NCBI RefSeq assembly: GCF_963082655.1
Contig: NC_081553.1
Coordinates: forward strand, 15,528,643 to 15,592,642
Length of the DNA: 64,000 nt
Direction: 5' to 3'
From: Stomoxys calcitrans
Lineage: Eukaryota > Arthropoda > Insecta > Diptera > Muscidae
The notes beneath the pieces were generated by a model, which saw nothing but the letters and a program-made list of their open reading frames with translations, searched no databases and was not told the DNA's origin. Positions 11,383 to 22,495 of the stretch are shown in pieces; positions within the stretch are counted from its first letter, which is position 1; each line of letters begins with the position of its first letter. A program made the translations under genes and the position numbers.

Positions 11383-12730
11383 TTTTTATACCCACCACCG
11401 AAGGATGGGGGTATATTAGTTTTGTCATTCCGTTTGCGACACATCGAAATATCCATTTCCGACCCTATAAAGTATATATATATACTTGATCAGCGTAAAA
11501 ATCTAAGACGATCTAGACATGTCTGTCCGTCTGTCTGTTGAAAATAAAAATAAAGATATTAAGCTGAAACTTTGCACAGATTCTTCTTTTGTCTATAAAC
11601 AGGTTAAGTTCGAAGATGGGCTATATCGGACTATATCTTGATATAGCCCCCATATAGACCGATCCGCCGTTTTAGGGTCTAAGGCCCATAAAAATCACTT
11701 TTACTATCCGATTTTGCTGAAATTTGGGACAGTGAGTTGTTTTAGGCCCTTCGACATCCTTCGTAAATTTGGCCCAGATCGGTCCAGGTTTGGATATAGC
11801 TGCCAAATAAACCAATCCTCCGATTTAGGGTTTTGGGCCCATAAAAGGCGCATTTATTGTCCGATGTCGCCAAAATTTAGGACAGTGAGTTAAGTTGGGC
11901 CCCTTGACATACTTTTGCAATATGACACAGGTCGGTTCAGATTTGGATATATCTGCCATATAGACCGATCGGCCGATTTAGGGTATTAGGCCCATAAAAG
12001 CCACAGCTATTATCCGATTTTGCTGAAATTTGGGACAGTGAATTGTGTTAGGCCCTTCGATAGCCTTCTTCAAATTCATCCAGATTGGTAAAGATTTTTA
12101 TATAGCTACCATATAGACCGATCCGCCGATTTAAGGTCTTGAGCCCATAGAAGGCGCCTTTAATTGTCCGATTTCGCCGAAATTTGGAACAGTGGGAAAG
12201 TGAGTTGTGTTAGGCCCTTTTTTGAACTTGGTCTATGGACCGATCTCTCGATTTGAGGTTTTGGGCCCATAAAGGGTGCATGTATAGTCCGATTTCGCAA
12301 ATTTGGGACAGGGAATTGTGTTGAGCCCTTCGACGTCATTCTTCAATTTGTCCCAGATCGTTTCAGATTTGGATATAGCTGCCATATAGACCGGTCTCTC
12401 CTGACCCATAAAAGGCGCTTTTATAATCCGATTTCGCTGAAATTTGACTCAGTGACTTATGTTTGGTTTTTCGACATCTGTGACTTATATTGTTCAGATC
12501 GGTCTATATTTGGATATAGATACCAAAAAGACCAATATTCTGATCTACAAAATTGAACAATGGTTTGTTCTTATTAGACCACTCAATGTTCCGAATATTT
12601 CGACATAGCTACTATGATGGCATAAATTATGCATTTTTAACCAGATTATGATGTAAGGTGGTTTACATATATATCCAAGGTGGTGGGTATCCAATGTTCG
12701 TTCCAGCCGAACTTAACGCCTTTTTACTTG
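11383..12730 (+). repeat. Type A interspersed repeat, near full length
   Basis: Start TTTTTATACCCACCACCGAAG, module TGTCCGTCTGTCTGTTG near 11520, about five 150-160 bp units, then AAGGTGGTGGGTATCC, a degraded GC palindrome (GTTCGTTCCAGCCGAAC) and terminus GCCTTTTTACTTGG. It sits inside the type C element upstream. Confidence 0.8.
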
Positions 12731-12763
12731 GTTTTTGATCACTAGCACTGTCCTTACCCTCCA

Positions 12764-13250
12764 ACCCTCCCCCAGAAAATTTTATGAATTACTCTGAGAA
12801 ACAAAGGAATACTAACTACGGACTCCTTTACTTTGACCACCCACACAAACGAAAAATGGACCCTGATCTGTACCTGGAATTTCCAGTCTGTTTATAAAGA
12901 AGGTGCAATATACGCACTGGCGGATGTATTGGAGAAGTACAAAGCAGACATAACCGCATTACAGGAAGTGCGATGGACCGGGAATGGCGTCATAACAATA
13001 CCAAACGGTGACGGACGGTGCCATGACACAAGACATAAATTTGGCTATGAATTGGCTATGGTCGGAGATTGAAACACCTTGTCTCCAGGTTTAATCCGGT
13101 GGATGAGAGGCTGGCCACAATCCACATAAAAGCCAAATTTTTCAATATCAGCCTTATTTGCGCCTATGCTTCGACGGAACACAAGCAGGTGCAGAAGAAG
13201 GATATTTTCTACGGGTGTTTAGAAAGATTACAACCGCTGCCTTGCCTATG
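12764..13250 (+). pseudogene. RTE-like LINE endonuclease remnant, copy 1
   Basis: The plus strand reads LICTWNFQSVYKEGAIYAL and EKYKADITALQEVRWTGNG, the N-terminal part of an APE-type endonuclease of RTE-like LINEs (the family has CTWNVRTL and LQEVRW motifs; the Glu of QEVRW is present). It is broken after about 80 codons. The same fragment lies at the same place relative to the next cathepsin gene at 17402-17870, so it was inserted before the tandem duplication. Confidence 0.75.
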
Positions 13251-13875
13251 ATATTAAAATCCTTTTAATGCAAAAATATAGTGATGGAAAATATTTTTTT
13301 TCGAGTAGTCGGAAATTGTAGCCCCCACGAGTAGGACTTCAGGTCCTAGGATGAAATTTGTAAACAAAGTAGACATTTATATTACATTTATGGTTAAAAC
13401 ATGAACTGTACCCTGCACCACTTCTATGCACACTACATCACAGCCATCTTCCGATTTGAGGTTTTAATCCGTCAGAAGATAGCCCATAAAATAGCACAGC
13501 GGTCCAAATTAGTTTGTAACCCATGTACACATATGGACTCGGAAAATCCTTTAATTTTTGGCAACATTTCTGTACTGAACTTCTAATTTGGAAAATCTTC
13601 ATAAAAAACAAAGTGTTGGTAAAGCATTTTAAATATTTCCCTTAGGTCCATTAAAGTCCATGAGCATCAAGCAAATTATTCATTGAATATTCGTGGAACA
13701 GCCTTGAAATCCAGGAAATGTAATTTTCAAGATTATAGCCTACCTTATAATCTATTTTAAATCATATTTATTACGAATATGATTCAGCCTATAAAGGTTA
13801 AGACAGCAATTACAGAACAAAGAATTTGTATGCACTACAACTGAAATTACTCAGACGTAAAGGTTTCTCAATGGG

Positions 13876-13910
13876 TATTTAAGCGACATCATCATCAACA
13901 AGAGATACAG
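13876..13910 (+). promoter_or_regulatory. TATA box and start region of cathepsin copy 1
   Basis: TATTTAA at 13876-13882 lies about 95 bp before the ATG. Transcription probably starts near the CATCATCAACA stretch some 25-30 bp downstream. The same arrangement precedes copy 2. Confidence 0.6.
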
Positions 13911-13972
13911 TTAAAACGAAGAGTCTGAAGTGAAAGTACGGAGTGAATTAAAAAAAGTGTTGAAAAAGTGCT

Positions 13973-14992
13973 ATGAATCCTTCTATCTTGGTCTTTTTAG
14001 CCTTAGTGGCTTTGATTCATGCCGCGCCTCCTACCAGCAACATTAAGAGCCAATGGCAAACCTTCAAGTTGCAGCACCATAAACAGTTTAACTCGGAAAT
14101 TGAAGAACGTATTCGCATGAATGTTTTTGAGGAAAATCATCAGAAAATCCTCAAACACAATGAACTGTATGCCAAAGGAAAGGTATTCTATAAATTGGAA
14201 TTAAATCAATTTGCCGATCTGATGCAGCATGAATACAAATCAATGATGAATGGCTTCAACCACACCGCATATAAGGCGGCTATGCATAAAGGTTCGATGG
14301 GCAGCACATTCATGCCTCCTGCCAATGTCGCCCTCATGGAAGAGATGGACTGGCGTAGTAAAGGTGGTGTAACTCCCGTCAAAAATCAAGGTCAATGTGG
14401 TTCCTGTTGGTCTTTCTCCGCCACTGGGGCTTTGGAGGGCCAGTATTTTCGAAAATCAGGCAATTTAGTTTCGTTGAGCGAACAGAACTTGGTTGATTGC
14501 ACTACCTCATATGGCAACAATGGTTGCGGCGGCGGATGGCCCAGCAGTGCTTTTCAATATATTGCCGACAATGGGGGCATTGACACTGAGGATTCCTATC
14601 CCTATGAGGCCATCAATGATAATTGCCGTTACAATGCCAACTCCGTAGGGGCTACTGATTCAGGATTTGTTAGTATTCCCCCAGGCGATGAGGAGTCATT
14701 GAAGCAAGCAGTAGCCACAACAGGCCCTGTCTCCATTGCCATTGATGCCTCACTGCAATCTTTTCAGTTTTATAGCGGAGGTGTTTATTATGATCCCTCA
14801 TGCAGTTCGGAGAATTTGGATCATGCAGTCTTGGCGGTTGGCTATGGGACTGATAGTGCATCAGGTCTAGACTATTGGTTGGTGAAGAACTCTTGGGACA
14901 GTACATGGGGTGACGGAGGTTACATCAAAATTGCTCGTAATCAAGGCAATCATTGTGGTGTTGCCACTGCTGCTTCATTTCCCACTGTGTAG
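13973..14992 (+). CDS. Cathepsin L-like cysteine protease, copy 1
   Basis: A 339-residue single-exon preproenzyme of peptidase family C1A. Residues 1-18 are a signal peptide ([17 protein letters not shown]). The propeptide (about 19-120) has a full ERFNIN pattern (E45, R49, F52, N55, I59, N63) and an NQFADL motif at 78-83. The mature enzyme starts near residue 122. Catalytic residues are Cys145 in QCGSCWSF, His284 in [11 protein letters not shown] and Asn306 in KNSW; Gln139 fits the oxyanion position. An oddity is NSWD at 306-309: the Gly after Trp is nearly invariant in the family (NSWGxxWG), and copy 2 keeps it. The enzyme would be secreted or lysosomal, and is probably digestive given the neighbourhood. 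About 94% identical by eye to the product at 18563, with many of the differences in the propeptide. Confidence 0.95.
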   Translation: MNPSILVFLALVALIHAAPPTSNIKSQWQTFKLQHHKQFNSEIEERIRMNVFEENHQKILKHNELYAKGKVFYKLELNQFADLMQHEYKSMMNGFNHTAYKAAMHKGSMGSTFMPPANVALMEEMDWRSKGGVTPVKNQGQCGSCWSFSATGALEGQYFRKSGNLVSLSEQNLVDCTTSYGNNGCGGGWPSSAFQYIADNGGIDTEDSYPYEAINDNCRYNANSVGATDSGFVSIPPGDEESLKQAVATTGPVSIAIDASLQSFQFYSGGVYYDPSCSSENLDHAVLAVGYGTDSASGLDYWLVKNSWDSTWGDGGYIKIARNQGNHCGVATAASFPTV

Positions 14993-15135
14993 CGAATATG
15001 GTGGATAAGAAAAATGTGTGTCTCATAAAAGAGTTTGCAGTAGTTTTTTAATGTTCTTTAACCAAAGCCAAATATATGATGTATAGTATTATTGTATGTT
15101 TTATTTTACTGAAAAAATTTTGTTTATTCAGGTCG

Positions 15136-15141
15136 AATAAA
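15136..15141 (+). terminator. Polyadenylation signal of cathepsin copy 1
   Basis: AATAAA about 145 bp after the stop, followed by further AATAAA repeats. Confidence 0.5.
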
Positions 15142-15216
15142 CAAAAATTATAAATAAATAAATGAATAAAATTATTTTATATACCCATGTTCAAATAAAC
15201 CTAAAATAAAGATAAC

Positions 15217-16070
15217 CAGTAAGAAAAGGCAAAAGTCGGGCGGAGCCAACTATATAACACCCTACACCCACACTACAATTGTAAATTCAGGCAATACATA
15301 AATATATATGTATATGAGAGCTATATCTAAATCTGAACAGACTTTCAAACTGATCGTTTGAAACTTGCTACTCCAGCCATATAAGTGCAAATCAGGCGAT
15401 ACATATATATGGGAGATATATCCAAATCTGAACCGATTTTGACGAAATCTTGCAGATATATTGGGATCAGTAACAAAACTGTCTTTGACAAATTTTTTGC
15501 TGATCGGTTGAAAATTGTGGCTACTACGGCCATTTAAGTGCAAATCGGGCGATACATTTATGTGGGAGCTATATCTAAATCTGAACCGATTTTGATGAAA
15601 TATTTCACATACGTTAATGTCGGGAACAAAACAATTCGTGCCAAATTTTGTGCAGGTCGGTGGAAAATTGTAGCTACTACGGCCATTTAAGTGCAAATCG
15701 GGCGATACGAGCTATATCTAAATCTGAACCGATTTCGATGAAATGATGCGGATATGTTAAGATCAGTAACAAAACAATCGTGCCAAATTTTAGGCAGATC
15801 GGTTGAAAATTGTAGCTACTACGGCCATTTAAGTGCAAATCGGGCGATACATATATATAGGAGCTATATCTAAATCTGAACCGATTTTTACCAAAATTAA
15901 TAGCGTTCGTCCTTGAGCCAAAAAAGTGATATGTGCAATATTTCGTGATGTTTGGACAACAAATACGACCTGCACTTTGATTTCAAGAATATGGACTCAC
16001 AGACGGACGGACAGACGGACATGGCTAAATCAATCAGAAAGTGATTCTGACCGACTCAGAATATATCTAT
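15217..16070 (-). repeat. Type D interspersed repeat
   Basis: On the plus strand it begins with the 3' end (CAGTAAGAAAAGGCAAAAG, TCGGGCGGAGCC, ACACCCTACACCC), then about four units with TGTAGCTACTACGGCCATTT, AAGTGCAAATCGGGCGATAC and GAGCTATATCTAAATCTGAACC, and finishes with the 5' module GACGGACGGACAGACGGACA and GTGATTCTGACCGACTCAG. Confidence 0.75.
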
Positions 16071-16184
16071 ATAGCAGCTATATATAAAAAGTTATTCAAG
16101 TTAAATCAGCCATATTAACACATGGGGCGAAAAGTCAATAGGATAATATGTAAATGGCGTCACAAACTCCAAGTCTATAAAGAA

Positions 16185-16210
16185 GGGGGGGGGGGGGGGG
16201 GGGGGGGGGG
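16185..16210 (+). repeat. Homopolymer run of 26 G
   Basis: Twenty-six consecutive G in otherwise AT-rich sequence. Such a run could form a quadruplex or be a length artefact of sequencing. Confidence 0.9.
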
Positions 16211-16377
16211 TTAGTAAGGTTAGTTTAGAGATTTTAAAAACAATGGACTTGAAGAAATTTCCGGTCTGGATTTATTATTGCTATTTGATGAGGATAAAAA
16301 ACCATTTAAGTCAAGTTCTGGCTTGATAACGTTATTCAGATCAAGGCTGCGGAGGCGGAATAGGGAAAATAATCTAA

Positions 16378-17247
16378 AACAAGTAAAAAGGCGTTAAGAT
16401 CGGCCCGGCCGAACTTTGGATACCCACCACCTCGGGTATATATGTAAGCCACCTTTCGTGTAAATCCGGTGAAAAATGTATACCTTATGTCACATAGCAA
16501 ATACTAATAAGTGCAAGTCATTGTTCAATTGTGTATAACAAAATATTGATCTTTTAGTAGCTATATCTAAAAATAAACCGATCTGAGTCATATGTCACTG
16601 TGTCAAATTTCTGTGAAGTCGGATTATAAATGCGCCTTTTATGGGGCCAAGACTTTAAATGGAGAGATCGGTCTATATGGCAACTATATTCAAATATGGA
16701 CCGATCTAAGCCAAATTAAAGAAGGATGTCGAAGAGAGCCTAACACAACTCACTGTTCTAAATTTCGGCGACATCGAACAATAAATGCTCCTTTTATGGG
16801 CCCAAAACCCTAATTCGAGAGATCGGTTTATATGACAGCTATATCCAAATCCGGACCGATCTGAGGCAAATTGATGAAAGATGTCGAGTGGCCTAACACA
16901 ACTAACTGCTGCAAATTTCGGCAAAATCTTTCAGTAAATGCGTCATTTATGAGCCCAAGACCTATAATCGAGAGATCGGTTTATATGACAGCTATATCCA
17001 AATCTGGACCCATCTGGGGCAAATTGAAGAAGACTGTCGTGTGACCTAACATAACCAACTGTCCCAAATTTCGGCGACATCGGACAATAAATGTGTCTGT
17101 TATGGGCCCAAGACCTATAATCGAGAAAATTTGTCTATATGGCAGCTATATCCAAATCTGGACCGATCTGAGCCAATTTGAAGAGGGATGTCGAAGAGCC
17201 TAACATAACTAACTGACCCAAATTTCAGCAAAATTGGATAATAAATG
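16378..17247 (-). repeat. Type A repeat, truncated at its 5' side
   Basis: It opens with the 3' terminus AAACAAGTAAAAAGGCGTTAAG, a GC palindrome (TCGGCCCGGCCGAAC) and ATACCCACCACCTCGGG, then runs through five units with AGATCGGTTTATATGACAGCT. It stops at GGATAATAAATGTGG (17247), where LINE-related sequence starts. Confidence 0.8.
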
Positions 17248-17251
17248 TGGT

Positions 17252-17870
17252 TTTTTTGGCGGCTCCAAGTAACCAATGGCCAACATCAGCGTCTGGTTAG
17301 GGGCGGCTAAAGACGAGCGTCCGATCTTGGAGCAAGCAGCTCGGGACATCGAGGCATACCTTTGCGATTCCATATAACCCACACGGTCGGGGCACTGGGC
17401 CAGCAACCCTCCCCCGGAAAATTATAACCACCACTCTGAGAAACAAAATAATAGGAAAAGAGGACTCCCTAACATTGACCACCCACACAAACGAAAAAGG
17501 GACCATTATCTGTACCTTGAATGTCCGTACTCTTTATGGAGAAGGTGCAATATACGCACTGGCGGATGTAATGGAGAAGTACAAAGCATACATAACCGCC
17601 TAACATGAAGTGCGATGAACCGGAAATGACGTCACAACAACATCAAACGGTGACGAATGGTGCCCTGAATTTGGCTGTGGAATTGTGATTGGTGGCTGGT
17701 GGATGAGAGGCTGGCCACAATCCACATAAAAACCAAATTTTTAAACATCAACCTTATTTGTGCCTATGCTTTGACGGAAGACAAGGAGGTGCAGACGAAG
17801 GATATTTCCTACGGATGATTAGAGAGAGAATAAGACTGCTGCCCCGCCCATGATATAAAAATCATTTTAA
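17252..17870 (+). pseudogene. RTE-like LINE 5' and endonuclease remnant, copy 2
   Basis: GGCGGCTCCAAGTAACC through GGCGGCTAAAGACGAGCGTC looks like LINE 5' sequence not kept in copy 1. From 17402 the sequence parallels 12764-13250; the coding frame reads CTLNVRTLYGEGAIYALAD and is closer to the family CTWNVRTL than copy 1, but has stops in the ALQEVRW block. Confidence 0.7.
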
Positions 17871-18466
17871 TGCAAATATAGTAATGGAAAAAATCTTCTT
17901 CGAATAGTCGGAAAGGGGTAATGGGTTTGGTCGTAGGACTTCAAGTCCTAGGATGAAATTTCTAAACCAAGTAGACATTTATATTACATTTATGGTTAAA
18001 ACATGAACTGTACCCTACTGTGCACACTGCATTACAGCCGTCTTCCGATTTGAGGTTTTCAGCCGTCAGAAGATAGCCCATAACATAGCTCAGCAGTCCA
18101 AATTTGTTTGTAACCCATAACTCATGTACACATATGCACTCAGAAAGTCCTTTAATTTTTGGCAACATTTCTGTAATGAACTTCTAATTTGAAAAATTGC
18201 TATAAAACAAAGTGTTGGTAAAGCATTTTAAATATTTCTCTTAGATCCATAAAAATACATGAGATAAAAAAAAAATCTTCATTGAATATTCGTGGAACAG
18301 CCTTGAAATCCAGGAAATGTAATTTTCAAGATTATAGCCTACCTTAAAATCTATTTTAAATTATATTTATTAAGAATATGATTCAGAGTTAAAACAGCAA
18401 TTACAGAACAAAGAATTTGTATGCACTACAACTGAAATTACTCAGATGTAAAGGTTTATCAATGGG

Positions 18467-18500
18467 TATTTAAGCGATATCATCATCAATAAGAGATACA
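18467..18500 (+). promoter_or_regulatory. TATA box and start region of cathepsin copy 2
   Basis: TATTTAA at 18467-18473, with the same spacing to ATG as in copy 1. The flanks are conserved, so both copies probably share tissue and stage of expression. Confidence 0.6.
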
Positions 18501-18562
18501 GTTAGAAGGAAGAGTCTGAAGTAAAAGTACTAAGTGATAAAAAAAAGTGTTGAAAAAGTGCT

Positions 18563-19582
18563 ATGAATCCTTCTATCTTGGTCTTTTTGGCCTTAGTGGC
18601 CTTGATTCGTGCCGCGCCTCCTACCAGAAACATTAAGATCCAATGGAAATCCTTCAAGTTGCAGCACCATAAACAGTATAACTCGGAAATGGAAGAACAT
18701 ATTCGCATGAATGTTTTTGAGGAAAATCATCAAAAAATCCTCAGACACAATGAACTGTATGCCAATGGAAAGGTATTCTATAAATTGAAACTAAATCAAT
18801 TTGCCGATCTGATGCAGCATGAATACAAATCAATGATGAATGGCTTCAACCACACCGCACATAAGGCGGCTATGCACAAAGGTTCGATGGGCAGCACATT
18901 CATGCCTCCTGCAAATGTCACCCTCATGGAAGAGATGGACTGGCGTAGTAAGGGTGGTGTAACTCCCGTCAAAAATCAAGGTCAATGTGGTTCCTGTTGG
19001 TCTTTCTCCGCCACTGGGGCTTTGGAGGGTCAGTATTTCCGAAAATCAGGCAATTTAGTTTCTTTGAGCGAACAGAACTTGGTTGATTGCACTACCTCAT
19101 ATGGCAACAAAGGGTGCACCGGCGGTTGGCCCAGCAGTGCTTTTCAATATATTGCCGACAATGGCGGCATTGACACTGAGGATTCCTATCCCTATGAGGC
19201 CGTCAATGATAATTGCCGCTACAATGCCAACTCCGTAGGGGTTACTGATTCAGGATTTGTTAGTATTCCCCCAGGCGATGAGGAGTCATTGAAGCAAGCA
19301 GTAGCCACAACCGGCCCTGTCTCTATTGCCATTGATGCCTCACTGCAATCTTTTCAGTTTTATAGCGGAGGTGTTTATTATGATCCCTCATGCAGTTCGG
19401 GGTATTTGGACCACGCAGTCTTGGCGGTTGGCTATGGAACTGATAGTGCATCAGGTCTAGACTACTGGCTGGTGAAGAACTCTTGGGGCACCACATGGGG
19501 TGACGGAGGTTACATCAAAATAGCTCGTAATCAAGGCAATCATTGTGGTGTTGCCACTGCTGCTTCATTTCCCACTGTGTAG
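18563..19582 (+). CDS. Cathepsin L-like cysteine protease, copy 2
   Basis: A 339-residue single-exon C1A preproenzyme. Signal peptide 1-18 ([17 protein letters not shown]), propeptide with a complete ERFNIN set, catalytic Cys145 (QCGSCW), His284 (LDHAVL) and Asn306. It retains the canonical [12 protein letters not shown] and GCTGG blocks where copy 1 has NSWD and GCGGG. By eye there are about 21 amino-acid differences from copy 1, including H16R, Q29K, E76K, N183K, G186T, E280G, N281Y and D309G. Those around 183-186 and 280-281 could lie near the substrate groove. It looks the more orthodox and probably fully active paralogue. A role in gut proteolysis is inferred from the cluster, not shown by the sequence. 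Confidence 0.95.
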   Translation: MNPSILVFLALVALIRAAPPTRNIKIQWKSFKLQHHKQYNSEMEEHIRMNVFEENHQKILRHNELYANGKVFYKLKLNQFADLMQHEYKSMMNGFNHTAHKAAMHKGSMGSTFMPPANVTLMEEMDWRSKGGVTPVKNQGQCGSCWSFSATGALEGQYFRKSGNLVSLSEQNLVDCTTSYGNKGCTGGWPSSAFQYIADNGGIDTEDSYPYEAVNDNCRYNANSVGVTDSGFVSIPPGDEESLKQAVATTGPVSIAIDASLQSFQFYSGGVYYDPSCSSGYLDHAVLAVGYGTDSASGLDYWLVKNSWGTTWGDGGYIKIARNQGNHCGVATAASFPTV

Positions 19583-19752
19583 CGAATATGGTGGATAAGA
19601 AAAATGTGTGTCTCATAAAAGCGTTTGCAGTGTTTTCAATGTTCCTTAACCAAAGCCAAATATATGATGTATCGTATTATTGTAATATTGTCTGTTTTAT
19701 TTTACTGAAAACCAAAACTACTTGTATACAGGTCGAATCAACAAAAATTATA

Positions 19753-19758
19753 AATAAA
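19753..19758 (+). terminator. Polyadenylation signal of cathepsin copy 2
   Basis: AATAAA immediately followed by the end of a type B repeat (ACAAGTAAAAGCG), so the insertion sits right at the 3' end of the transcript. Confidence 0.5.
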
Positions 19759-20549
19759 CAAGTAAAAGCGTGCTAAGTTCGTCCGAGCCGAATCTTATAC
19801 ACCCTCCACCATGGATCCCATTTGTCGAGTTCTTTTTCCGGCATCTCTTCTTAGACAAAAATAAAAGCAATATCAAGATATGGTCCGGTTCAGAAGCTCA
19901 AGAAATCAAGTCCCCAGATCGATTTATATGACAGCTATATCTGGTTGTGGACCGATTTCAATCATACTTGGCACAGTTGTTGGATATCGTTACACAAATA
20001 CTTCGTGCTAAATTTCATTCAATTTGGTTAAGAATTGCGTCCTCTAGTGACTCAAGAATTCAAGACTCAAGATCGGTTTATATGGCAGCTATATCAGGTT
20101 ATTGACCGATTTGAACTTAATTTAGCACAATTATTGGAAGTTATAGCAAAACACGTCGGGCAAGATTTCGTTCCAATCGGATAAGAATTGCGCCATCTAG
20201 AGGTTCAAGAAGTCAAGACCCAAGATCGGTTTATATAGCAGCTATATCAGGTTATGGACTGATTTGAATCATACTTCACACAGTTTTTGGAAGTGATACC
20301 GAAACACCATGTGCAAAATTTCAGTCAAATCGGAAAAAATTGCGCCCTCTTGAGGTAAAAAAAGTATATTTGATTAAAGTTCATTCTAAGTTTTATTAAA
20401 AATGCATTTACTTTCTTTTAAAAAATCCGCAATTACTTTTTGGGCCACCATATATATAGTTTATGGGGTCTCAGACGCATATTTCGAGGTGTTACAAACA
20501 GAATGTCGAAATTAGTATACCCCCATCCTATGGTGGAGGGTATAAAAAA
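19758..20549 (-). repeat. Type B repeat carrying a MITE insertion
   Basis: Starts ACAAGTAAAAGCGTGCTAAG and ATACACCCTCCACCATGG, ends CCCCATCCTATGGTGGAGGGTATA. The central units are interrupted near 20355 by the mariner-type MITE fragment. Confidence 0.8.
20356..20453 (+). mobile_element. Mariner-type MITE, 3' fragment
   Basis: GTATATTTGATTAAAGTTC through AATTACTTTTTGGGCCACCA is nearly identical to the 3' part of the complete element at 5098-5332; the 5' part is missing. Confidence 0.8.
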
Positions 20550-20893
20550 ATAATGGCGATAAGCCTTCCTACTTCAAAGAAATTATTTTTGAATTATTAT
20601 TTCTATTTGATATATTTTCTACAGACAAAACATAATACAGGGCCATGTCTTTTTTTCATCTCTGTTTTTAGACTACTTACTTTTAAAAATATTGCCACAC
20701 GGCCAGACATCAAGGTAAAGTTAAACACTGTCAGCACATACTTCTTAGCCGGAAATTAACATGTCGACATGCTAAATACAAATGGAATGATGAAAATAAG
20801 AAATCGGCATTTGGTGGTTGGTACAAAAATAAAGCACATAATGATTTATTTTGATTTCATTACTTACAAAACAACACCAAACTTAAACCAAAC

Positions 20894-20899
20894 TTTATT
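20894..20899 (-). terminator. Polyadenylation signal of chymotrypsin-like gene
   Basis: AATAAA on the minus strand about 50 bp past the stop codon. Confidence 0.5.
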
Positions 20900-20950
20900 A
20901 TCAAAAAAAAAAAATTATATAAAATAAAAAATGATAACACAATTTAGTTT

Positions 20951-21829
20951 TTAAACCTTAAGTGGTTCTTCGACATCCCTTGTCTTTGTGATAAAGGGAT
21001 AATTACTGGCATAGCATTGGCAGGAACGACAATTTCCACTCATTACCTTGCGGATCCAATCAAGGTAGTAAAAGACATTAGCATGGGCATCTGGCAAGCC
21101 AATGGCACAAGGCATGCCCCAGTTAACCAAACCGTACAAGTAGCCATTGCTGACCAAGGGACCACCGGAATCGCCATGGCAAGAACCTTCGGCATCACGA
21201 GTAAAAGTGCAAACATGACCAACATCCAACATCTCAGTCATTGCGGGCATTTCGCCATCAAAACTGTCATAGCACTTCTTGTAGGTGATGAATTTCGTAT
21301 GTAGCTTCATCAGATTTTCGGAAAGATCACTGCCAAACTCAGTACTACCCCAACCGGTTAGAATTAACTCATCGCCATCTTTAAGAGGTTTTACCGGCAG
21401 TGAAATAGGTTGAGTACGTTCATTGAACACAATCGGTTTGGTCAGCAGCATCAAGGCAATGTCATTATGAAACGCAGGATTATCATAGTTGCAGTGAGTC
21501 CAGTATTCTTGTACCTCGTAGGTGGCACCGGGTTCATAGAAAACATTGGTACCAGTTATGACACGTAGATAGGGTGGGTTGTAGCCGAAAACACAATGAG
21601 CTGCGGTCAAAACCCAACGATCTGATATAATGGCTCCACCACACATGTGACCACCAAACATGCCTTGCAGCGATATTTGATATTTGGCAAAGCCCACCTC
21701 AGCTACTTCACCTCCCACTACTCGCCCCTGATTACCATCTCTTTGGTTGGTGAGTTTGCCCACCAAACGTTTGGCATTGCTGGCCGAAAGTCCCAATAAG
21801 ACCGCGTAGATTATGTATGCGACTTTCAT
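20951..21829 (-). CDS. Chymotrypsin-like serine protease, intact copy
   Basis: A 292-residue S1A proenzyme in one exon. Residues 1-19 are a signal peptide (MKVAYIIYAVLLGLSASNA); an in-frame GTG four codons upstream is not used as a start. The activation cleavage falls at Arg36 before VVGG. The triad is His78 (TAAHC), Asp123 (HNDIAL) and Ser221 (GDSGGP). The specificity pocket has Gly at chymotrypsin position 189, Gly216 and Asp226 (GLPDAH), as in many insect chymotrypsins and crab collagenase, so chymotrypsin-like preference is inferred. Unusual is a C-terminal tail of about 30 residues after the last helix, with CRSCQC at 267-272. The first 245 codons lie within the large inverted repeat; the last 47 lie outside it, so only this copy is complete. 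Confidence 0.95.
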   Translation of the reverse strand: MKVAYIIYAVLLGLSASNAKRLVGKLTNQRDGNQGRVVGGEVAEVGFAKYQISLQGMFGGHMCGGAIISDRWVLTAAHCVFGYNPPYLRVITGTNVFYEPGATYEVQEYWTHCNYDNPAFHNDIALMLLTKPIVFNERTQPISLPVKPLKDGDELILTGWGSTEFGSDLSENLMKLHTKFITYKKCYDSFDGEMPAMTEMLDVGHVCTFTRDAEGSCHGDSGGPLVSNGYLYGLVNWGMPCAIGLPDAHANVFYYLDWIRKVMSGNCRSCQCYASNYPFITKTRDVEEPLKV

Positions 21830-22189
21830 GTTGTCTAACACTTCTCTGGTTCGGATTTGAATGTGGAATGCCTGAATATTCCATAAACGCTTAAGTGACC
21901 ACTACGCTTCTCTAATCAAAGTCTTGATATTATTTAAAGTTCTTATATTACATTATGTATTGGCTTATCGATTTTTTATGTGCTCCGATATCTATATTGG
22001 ACATTTAATAATGGCGTGAAATTGGTCTAAATGAAGATAAAATCGAGATTGTGAATCAGAGTCAACACATATTGGGTTTATAACTGTTTTTAAGGCATAT
22101 CATAATTTGCCCATTTTTTGAACAGGCTCCCATTGGTATGATAAAAACATGAACAAAATTGGATTAAAAATTGACACACTTACCTCAAA

Positions 22190-22495
22190 ACCATGGAACG
22201 TATTGTGGACACCATAATAAAGAGTATGACATCCAGCGAACTGCTCAAATACAAACAGCATGCCTATGTCAAGGGTTGGTGGAGGTCGGTGGAGACTGAC
22301 CTGCTCGAGGTTGTGCATAAAATAGAGAATCGTTCGATGCCAAAACGTACACACTGGCGGTATGTATTGACATCGAGGAGGCTTTCAACAATGTGCGGAG
22401 CGACACACTGATCCAATCCTTAGACCAGTACCGGGTATACCCGGTCCTTAAAGACTGGATAAACCATATGCTAAGGAACAGGTGGATAAATTAAA
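22190..22495 (+). pseudogene. LINE reverse transcriptase remnant, left arm
   Basis: The plus strand reads MERIVDTIIKSMTSSELLKY, then KQHAYVKG, EVVHKIEN, and in the next frame IEEAFNNVRSDTLIQSLDQY and KDWINHMLRN. These match the fingers/palm region of Jockey/I-superfamily LINE RTs (QHAYxKGxSTETAL, DIEGAFNNV). At least two frameshifts. Confidence 0.75.

Larger units (their letters stand above)
12764..15160 (+). repeat. Tandem duplication, first copy
   Basis: From CAACCCTCCCCCAGAAAATT (12764) through the LINE remnant, promoter, cathepsin gene and 3' flank, this matches 17402-19757 in order, with scattered substitutions and small indels. Gene-to-gene offset is 4,590 bp. A type D and a type A repeat separate the copies. 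Confidence 0.85.
17402..19757 (+). repeat. Tandem duplication, second copy
   Basis: Matches 12764-15160 across LINE remnant, roughly 700 bp of 5' flank (including a shared AGGACTTCAGGTCCTAGGATG-like stretch), TATA box, coding region and the start of the 3' UTR. The 3' end is cut at 19757 by a type B repeat. Confidence 0.85.
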
